Shown: positions 58,940-64,000 of the stretch, piece after piece
Layout: every line of letters starts with the position of its first letter
How positions within the stretch are numbered: the first letter of the stretch is position 1
Source of the DNA: Phyllobacterium sp. OV277
GTDB lineage: Bacteria > Pseudomonadota > Alphaproteobacteria > Rhizobiales > Rhizobiaceae
NCBI RefSeq assembly: GCF_900104355.1
Contig: NZ_FNIY01000008.1
Location: 119,943-183,942, forward strand
Direction: 5' to 3'
DNA: 64,000 nucleotides
The notes under the pieces: model-generated
The model's input: the letters and a program-made list of their open reading frames with translations, nothing else
The model's database searches: none
Told to the model about the DNA's origin: nothing
Program-made: the position numbers and the translations under genes

Positions 58940-61900
58940 TCACTGGTTCGACAAGACAGCGGTGAACGTGTCCTCCAACACGTCGATGAGATGATCCGCA
59001 TTGGCCCGACTGAAAATCATTGGTGGCCGCAGTTTCAAAATATTGTCATGCGGGCCTTCCGTGCCCATAAGCACACCCCGTTGTCTCGCACCATTGTTGA
59101 TGGCGCGGGCGATCTCCGTCGCCGGGTGTTTTGTCTTGCGGTCCGTCACCAGTTCGATGCCAAGGAACAGGCCTCGTCCGCGCACATCGCCGATAACGTC
59201 GTAGCGTGCTTTCATCGCCTCGAACCTCTGGAGCAGATAGTTGCCAATATCGAGTGCGTTCTGCCGGAGATTGTCTCGCTCGATGACATCTAGCACCGCA
59301 AGGCCAACGGCACAGGACACGGGATTACCGGCGAATGTATTGAAATATTCCATGCCATTGTTGAAGGAGTCGGCAATCTCGCGTGTCGTCACCACCGCGG
59401 CCATGGGATGACCGTTGCCGATGGGCTTACCCATGGTGACAATATCAGGCACGACATCTTGCATCTCGAACGCCCACCAGTGGCTGCCGATCCGGCCAAA
59501 CCCTACCTGCACTTCATCGGCGGCACAGATCCCACCGGCGGCACGCACCATGGCGTAGACTTGCTTGAGATAGCCATCGGGCAGGAACACCTGACCCGCA
59601 ACGCTGGGTATCGACTCCGCGAGAAACAGGCCAGGTGCTTTACCGGCCTTGCGCATCAGTTCGATCTGTTCGGCGATGTTCTCCGCATAGCGTTTGGCAA
59701 TTTCCTCCGGAGACCAATCCGGTGGTGCTCGGTAACTGTCGGGAATGGTTGCCTCATAGACATGCGGCTTGCGACCCCTCCCACCTTTGCGCTTGTATTT
59801 GTAGGGGCTCAGATCAATCAATTCCTGTGTCGTGCCATGATAGGCCCAGTCAAGAATGATCGCCTCCTCGCGCCCCGTGTGGGCGCGCATCATCCGCAGC
59901 ATCAGGCTGTTGGCCTCACTGCCGGTGCAGGCGAAGGTCGCGACCTTGAGATCGCCGGGCAGCGTTGCAGTCAGCCGCTCGGCATAGGTGACGATATTGT
60001 CGTGCAGATAGCGCGTATTGGTGTTGAGCAATCCTGCCTGCGTGGACAGGGCACTGACCACGTCCGGGTGTGCATGACCAAGATGGCAGACATTGTTGAA
60101 GCAATCGAGATAGGCCCGGCCGTGATCATCGATCAGCCATACGCCTTCCCCGCGCACGAACTTGATTGGCTCGGCATAGGAAATCGAGAGGTTTGGCAGA
60201 AGCATCGATTTGCGTGCGGCAATGATCCCCTGCCTGCTTTGCCCGGTCTGATGGAATGTTTCGCGCGGTAAGCCAATAAAATCGGCGGGGTCGGGAAAAA
60301 GCTCGGCCCAGATGGGCAGATAGCGCGCCTCACCGACGCCAAGTATGTCCAATGCCGAGAGCGCTGTGTCGACAGACAATTGCAGGTGGAGGTGCGGAGC
60401 CCAGCCGCCATTTTCGGCATGTGCACCCATTTCTCCGACCAGGTCTCCCGCTGCAAGAACATCGCCCTGGTGCAGCCGTGTCAAAGCCTCGTGCGCCAGA
60501 TGACCCCAAAGCGTTGCAAAGGGTGGACATCCTTCCGGCTCATGGAGCAGTTTGATCAGACAGCCATAACCGAGTGGATCAGGTTCGATGAGCACTTCCG
60601 CCACGGTTGCGGCAATGGGGGTGAACAGTTTCGTGCCTGCGGGCATGAACAGGTCAAGACCGAGGTGGCGCGTCCGACGCTCGCCAGCAACAAACCGGGA
60701 TTCGAACATGGGCCCGGTATAGACCGAACGCTCTTCACCCCATGGACCAATACCAAGGGCGACTTCATTTTCCCTGCAATAGCTATCCCACCAATCGGTT
60801 GCCTTTTCGGGCTCCTGCGATGCGGACCAGACGGTCATAGCGTTTTTTGGATCACCGTAGGGGACCAGTGCTTTGGCGAGCGTGGCGGGATGCCCGGCAA
60901 GTACCGGCGCAAACGTGCTGCTGTTATGCCTGATCCATCCGGCAATTGCTTTTGCCCCGGATGAAGCATCGAAGCCGCAGGCATGGCGGAAAATCGCGGT
61001 AGCAAAGCCCGGATTTATAGCATCAAGGCGTCGCAGCAATGCCCAGGCGGGTGCCTCGCTTATGGCAAGATAGGGATTGTCATCGGTTTTTTCCTTGCGT
61101 TGGGCAGACAGCGTCACACTTGTCACCAGCCGCATGGCGATCAGATCGAACAGCAGTTCCACTTCCTGTTCCTGCAACGGATACTCTGTGTGAAAACCCG
61201 ATACGATGGATGCAGCTGCACCAATGGGGTCCTCCAGATCAAGAATGGAATAGGCACAGGCAACCGCCACTTCGGCAATCAGAACGCTATGCAGCGCATC
61301 GCCGAAATCAATGAGGCCTGCAATGCGTGCCGGATTTTTCGTATCGACAAGCACGTTCCAGTCATTGGCATCATTGTGGATGATTGCCGCGCGCATTGTG
61401 GGCAGACGCGGCTCCACATGGGCATCAAACCGTTTGATGAAGCGGCCAAGCAATGCGCGATCCTCAACGTCATCGATATATTTGAGGCGCTGCCGGGACA
61501 ACCCGGCTGCCCGGATATCCCAGTCAAATGTCCTGAGCGCACCGGGATGTATGAAACCCTGCATCGCCCGGTCCAGTCGGCCTAGCATCTGGCCAAGGCT
61601 TTGCAGGACTTCCGGTGTGCGTTTGCATTCGGCCAGAGGCTCACCTTCCTGCCACGAAACCATACGAATGCAATGCTGCTCGCCCGATTGGGACTGGATC
61701 GGTACAAGCACCTGTCCCTGCAACGAGCGGCGCAAACGGGGAACGGGCAGACCGGGCGAATTGGCTTCGAGATGATGCAGCAGCGCCGTCTGGAAATCGC
61801 TCTGGTCTTTCGGTTCGCTGGAGTTGACGGCCTTCAGAATCCAGATGGAGCCGTCACTGGCATCGATCCGAAAATTCTGATCACGCTCGCTGGCAAGGGA

Positions 61901-61993
61901 ACTGACCCGGCCTTCAATGCCAAAATGATCCCTGGCAATGCCAAGTGCTTCCGCATCTGAGAATGACGGTGCCGGATGGGATAAATTGATCAT
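58940..61993 (-). CDS. Fusion enzyme: APH-type kinase + M23-like domain + class-III aminotransferase-fold phospholyase
   Basis: Multidomain cytosolic protein of 1017 residues. Domain 1 (about 20-300) is an aminoglycoside-phosphotransferase-like kinase with [13 protein letters not shown] and LIDFGD, resembling hydroxylysine kinase. Domain 2 (about 420-560) resembles peptidase M23/LytM, with RHLGLDLF and APHLHLQL in the usual zinc-ligand places. Domain 3 (about 600-1017) is a class-III PLP enzyme with [18 protein letters not shown] and PLP Lys856 in [11 protein letters not shown]. Domain 3 resembles the phospholyases acting on phosphoethanolamine or 5-phosphohydroxylysine. Kinase plus phospholyase would phosphorylate an amino alcohol and eliminate phosphate. 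An Lrp-type regulator is divergent and an amino-acid-binding protein follows. Substrate is an inference. Confidence 0.9.
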   Translation of the reverse strand: MINLSHPAPSFSDAEALGIARDHFGIEGRVSSLASERDQNFRIDASDGSIWILKAVNSSEPKDQSDFQTALLHHLEANSPGLPVPRLRRSLQGQVLVPIQSQSGEQHCIRMVSWQEGEPLAECKRTPEVLQSLGQMLGRLDRAMQGFIHPGALRTFDWDIRAAGLSRQRLKYIDDVEDRALLGRFIKRFDAHVEPRLPTMRAAIIHNDANDWNVLVDTKNPARIAGLIDFGDALHSVLIAEVAVACAYSILDLEDPIGAAASIVSGFHTEYPLQEQEVELLFDLIAMRLVTSVTLSAQRKEKTDDNPYLAISEAPAWALLRRLDAINPGFATAIFRHACGFDASSGAKAIAGWIRHNSSTFAPVLAGHPATLAKALVPYGDPKNAMTVWSASQEPEKATDWWDSYCRENEVALGIGPWGEERSVYTGPMFESRFVAGERRTRHLGLDLFMPAGTKLFTPIAATVAEVLIEPDPLGYGCLIKLLHEPEGCPPFATLWGHLAHEALTRLHQGDVLAAGDLVGEMGAHAENGGWAPHLHLQLSVDTALSALDILGVGEARYLPIWAELFPDPADFIGLPRETFHQTGQSRQGIIAARKSMLLPNLSISYAEPIKFVRGEGVWLIDDHGRAYLDCFNNVCHLGHAHPDVVSALSTQAGLLNTNTRYLHDNIVTYAERLTATLPGDLKVATFACTGSEANSLMLRMMRAHTGREEAIILDWAYHGTTQELIDLSPYKYKRKGGRGRKPHVYEATIPDSYRAPPDWSPEEIAKRYAENIAEQIELMRKAGKAPGLFLAESIPSVAGQVFLPDGYLKQVYAMVRAAGGICAADEVQVGFGRIGSHWWAFEMQDVVPDIVTMGKPIGNGHPMAAVVTTREIADSFNNGMEYFNTFAGNPVSCAVGLAVLDVIERDNLRQNALDIGNYLLQRFEAMKARYDVIGDVRGRGLFLGIELVTDRKTKHPATEIARAINNGARQRGVLMGTEGPHDNILKLRPPMIFSRANADHLIDVLEDTFTAVLSNQ

Positions 61994-62115
61994 GCATCAG
62001 CTCCTTTTCTCCAGAGCTTGGCATGGGGCTAAAAATCGGGCATCCGTTAATCTGCCGGTTTGGCCGTCACCGGGACGGTCTGAACCGGCATTTGGTCGGG
62101 GGGAAGAAAACAGCA

Positions 62116-62568
62116 ATGAAGGAACTCGATGACAAGGACAGGAACATCCTGAGCATTCTTTCCCGGGACGCCAAAATTCCGCTCAAGACTCTGGCAGGCA
62201 AGATTGGCCTGTCGAGAAGTGCAACCAGCGAGCGTATTCTCTTTCTGGAAAAATCCGGCGTCATCAGAGGCTATCGTGCTGACATCGGTCAATTGAATGA
62301 AGGCGTGATCAGCGCCTACCTGCTCATCAGTCTGGTGCGTACTCCGGCACTCGGCGTGCTGGACCAGCTTGCCGCCTATCCGGAAGTGCGGCGCGTTTCA
62401 TCGGTCAGTGGTCAGCTTGACCTGATTGTCGAAGTTGAAGTGTCCTCGATGAACCAGCTCAACACTATCCGCAACAAAGTGGCATTGCTGGAGGAGGTGG
62501 ATGATGTGACGACATCCATCATCCTGCGTCGCGATATCGACCGGCTTGGTGGTGAAGCGGACTCATAA
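62116..62568 (+). CDS. Lrp/AsnC-family transcriptional regulator
   Basis: Leucine-responsive-type regulator of 150 residues. The N-terminal AsnC HTH has LDDKDRNILSILSRDAKIPLKTLAGKIGLSRSATSERILFLEKSG. The C-terminal RAM ligand-binding domain contains VRRVSSVSGQLDLIVEVEV and the closing strand TTSIILRRDI. GGGGGGAAGAAAA precedes ATG 62116, and the open frame back to 62023 is unsupported. It is divergent from the kinase-aminotransferase fusion across 122 bp and most likely controls that operon in response to its amino-acid substrate. Confidence 0.92.
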   Translation: MKELDDKDRNILSILSRDAKIPLKTLAGKIGLSRSATSERILFLEKSGVIRGYRADIGQLNEGVISAYLLISLVRTPALGVLDQLAAYPEVRRVSSVSGQLDLIVEVEVSSMNQLNTIRNKVALLEEVDDVTTSIILRRDIDRLGGEADS

Positions 62569-62667
62569 TGACTTAGCCGTTTCATCGATCGCAGAAATGC
62601 GCATGCATGTGGTTAGAGCAAGGCGTTGCTCCCCTCGGTGGCTTTCAGCGCATAGTGTATCGCACGA

Positions 62668-63651
62668 TCAAGTGGCCGCAAGCTTCTCTTGCACCATTTG
62701 AGCAAGCAACTGCAGTGTCGGTCGTGTCGGTGCGAAGAATGTAGTACCGGTTTGCGGCGTCGAGAAATCAAGCAACCTGTCGTAGGCTCCCGGCGGGTCA
62801 CCGACAAACATTCGCTCCAGCATCTTCTCAATCACCCAGAGATGCCTGGTGTAGCCAATAAAGTAAGTTCCAAATTCTTTCTGCCCTGGTCGGCCGAATG
62901 GCATGTTGTCACGCAGGATGTCGTGTTCGACCCCGTCGGCATCGACAATAGTTGCAAGAGACTTGTGCGATTTACGTGGGGCATCGTCATCATCGATTTC
63001 GATATTGTCGATCTTTGTGCGACCGATGATCGCCTCCTGGGCAGGCGTTGGCGTTCGCGCCCAAGCGTTGAGATCATGCAGATATTTTTGAACAAGGACA
63101 TAGCTGCCCCCGGCGAACTTGAAATCTTCATCGCCGACAAGTGCTGCTTCAGGCAGGTCGAGACCGGTCGGGTTGGCCGTTCCGTCAACAAAGCCAAGCA
63201 GGTCACGTGCGTCGAAATAGCGAAAGCCTGAGACTTCATCGACGACACTCACGGCATCGCCAAGGCTGTCGAGTAGAATGCGTTCGAATTCAAAGCACAA
63301 ATCAGGACGTTCGGACCGAATATGAAAGAGGAGATCGCCCGGTGTCGACGGCGCCGTATGAACCGGCCCTGCAATTGTCGCAAACGGTTTTAGTTCCTGC
63401 GGCCGTTGCTCTGAATGGAGTCGATCCCACAGATTGCTTCCGATCCCGGCAATGCATGACAATCGGCCAGATAGATCGCGGAACCCAACCGTCTTGACGA
63501 GATCGTCAAGCCCACCGAGCACTGAGAATGTTTTTGCAAGAGCGGTGGGATCGCTCGCAACGGTGACTACAAGAAAGACTGCCGCCTGTGAAAGCGGTGC
63601 GTCGATACTCTGCGCGTCGATTGGCACTCTGTCCCAACTCTTGTCCGACAT
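62668..63651 (-). CDS. DyP-type haem peroxidase
   Basis: Dye-decolorising peroxidase, 327 residues, of the shorter bacterial class (YfeX/DyPB-like). The distal GXXDG motif appears as GFVDGTANP, with Asp as acid-base catalyst; the distal Arg is in FGTYFIGYTRHL, and HDILRDNMPFGRPG contributes to the haem pocket. The proximal His is probably in the segment before it. No Tat or Sec signal is seen, so it is cytosolic unless packaged in an encapsulin, which is not encoded here. GGAGAGTCTTGG gives ATG 63651. Function may be peroxide or dye and phenolic oxidation. Confidence 0.92.
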   Translation of the reverse strand: MSDKSWDRVPIDAQSIDAPLSQAAVFLVVTVASDPTALAKTFSVLGGLDDLVKTVGFRDLSGRLSCIAGIGSNLWDRLHSEQRPQELKPFATIAGPVHTAPSTPGDLLFHIRSERPDLCFEFERILLDSLGDAVSVVDEVSGFRYFDARDLLGFVDGTANPTGLDLPEAALVGDEDFKFAGGSYVLVQKYLHDLNAWARTPTPAQEAIIGRTKIDNIEIDDDDAPRKSHKSLATIVDADGVEHDILRDNMPFGRPGQKEFGTYFIGYTRHLWVIEKMLERMFVGDPPGAYDRLLDFSTPQTGTTFFAPTRPTLQLLAQMVQEKLAAT

Positions 63652-63892
63652 CCAAGACTCTCCGCTTTCTTGTTTAGCGGGTCTGATTATCAAGAAATTC
63701 CGATAATTGCACTACGCATGGAGTGCGAATGACAAACAAGATTTCTATCTGCCTTTTGAAAAGCCAGGGGGTGATCCATCGCCTTTGATGAATAGTGGAA
63801 CAACGTCTATTCAGCACCGGCCTAAAGTGGATGATTTGTCCTCTGAAGAAGCGAAGCGGACACAGGTCCGCCCCGCTTTCTCGTGTCTGTCT

Positions 63893-64000
63893 TTACGCAG
63901 CTCGCGTTGTGGCGAGATCGTAAGAAGCAATCATTGGCGACTGCGGGCTCTGATTTGCGTCGTATGGTGTGTACTTCACTTCCAATTTGGTGAAGTTCAG
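63893..64000 (-). CDS. Probable type VI secretion tube protein Hcp, C-terminal part only
   Basis: The frame runs to the window edge and ends at TAA 63895-63893. The 35 visible residues, LNFTKLEVKYTPYDANQS then PQSPMIASYDLATTRAA, follow the C terminus of Hcp proteins: a strand of form LNFxxxxVxYxP, an Ala/Gly-rich loop, then a Tyr/Trp-Asp-Leu segment and a short Ala-ending tail. Hcp hexamers build the T6SS inner tube. The rest of the gene and any T6SS cluster lie beyond the window, so it could be a stand-alone hcp or a relative. A hairpin (GCGGAC-ACAG-GTCCGC, 63856-63871) sits after the stop. Confidence 0.55.
   Translation of the reverse strand: MNFTKLEVKYTPYDANQSPQSPMIASYDLATTRAA

Overview
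The window looks like a chromosomal segment of an alphaproteobacterium of the Hyphomicrobiales (Brucella/Ochrobactrum, Phyllobacterium or a close rhizobial relative). This is inferred from FixJ/LuxR-type response regulators, an HWE-family histidine kinase, promoter motifs of the alphaproteobacterial general-stress sigma factor EcfG (GGAAC-N16/17-CGTT), the abundance of Liv, sugar-type and sulfonate-type ABC transporters, and moderate GC. No rRNA, tRNA, CRISPR array or insertion sequence was found. The exact genus cannot be fixed by reading alone.

Region 1 (1-22.6 kb) is an uptake and oxidation island that looks devoted to organosulfur compounds. It holds the end of a Liv-type ABC system, a sugar-type (RbsABC-like) system on the minus strand with its binding protein divergent, a second sugar-type system with two permeases and a Tat-exported binding protein, and a complete ssu-type sulfonate operon. 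Interleaved are an NtaA/SnaA-type flavin monooxygenase, an SsuD-type monooxygenase, an FAD/NAD(P)-binding protein and three paralogous acyl-CoA-dehydrogenase-fold oxidases of the SfnB/DszC kind. No regulator and no flavin reductase is visible here.

Region 2 (22.8-29 kb) is a signalling operon: a soluble histidine kinase with about seven PAS repeats, followed by a FixJ-type regulator, a lone receiver domain and a second FixJ-type regulator. The genes overlap or lie within a few bases of each other. An unrecognised gene downstream has a short overlapping leader ORF or an N-terminal frameshift.

Region 3 (29.4-37.6 kb) is a small-molecule redox and hydrolase cluster: a remnant resembling carboxymuconolactone decarboxylase, a secreted cupin, two [NmrA-like reductase + alpha/beta hydrolase] pairs that look duplicated, a LysR regulator divergent from an SDR, an MBL-fold hydrolase and an epoxide-hydrolase-like enzyme. 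A C-terminal remnant of dihydroxyacetone kinase subunit DhaL marks the right edge.

Region 4 (37.9-40.4 kb) is a hipBA toxin-antitoxin locus with four operator palindromes spaced exactly 27 bp apart over a strong sigma70-like promoter, followed by a convergent C39-like cysteine peptidase gene.

Region 5 (40.7-47.6 kb) is a general-stress cluster: an HWE kinase, a 45-residue membrane peptide, a YciF-like ferritin-fold protein, an iron-transport-like (P19) domain protein, topoisomerase IB, a DUF6894-like protein, a Crp/Fnr regulator, a DAO-type oxidoreductase and a DeoR/GlpR regulator. Four of these genes carry good EcfG-type promoters.

Region 6 (48-57.7 kb) holds membrane and secreted proteins of unknown role, a luciferase-like oxidoreductase, and a divergent TetR/MFS efflux pair with a palindromic operator.

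Region 7 (57.8-64 kb) looks like an amino-acid or amine catabolic locus: an AapJ-like binding protein, a 1017-residue fusion of kinase, M23-like and class-III aminotransferase domains, and a divergent Lrp/AsnC regulator. A DyP-type peroxidase and the 3' end of a probable type VI secretion Hcp gene follow.
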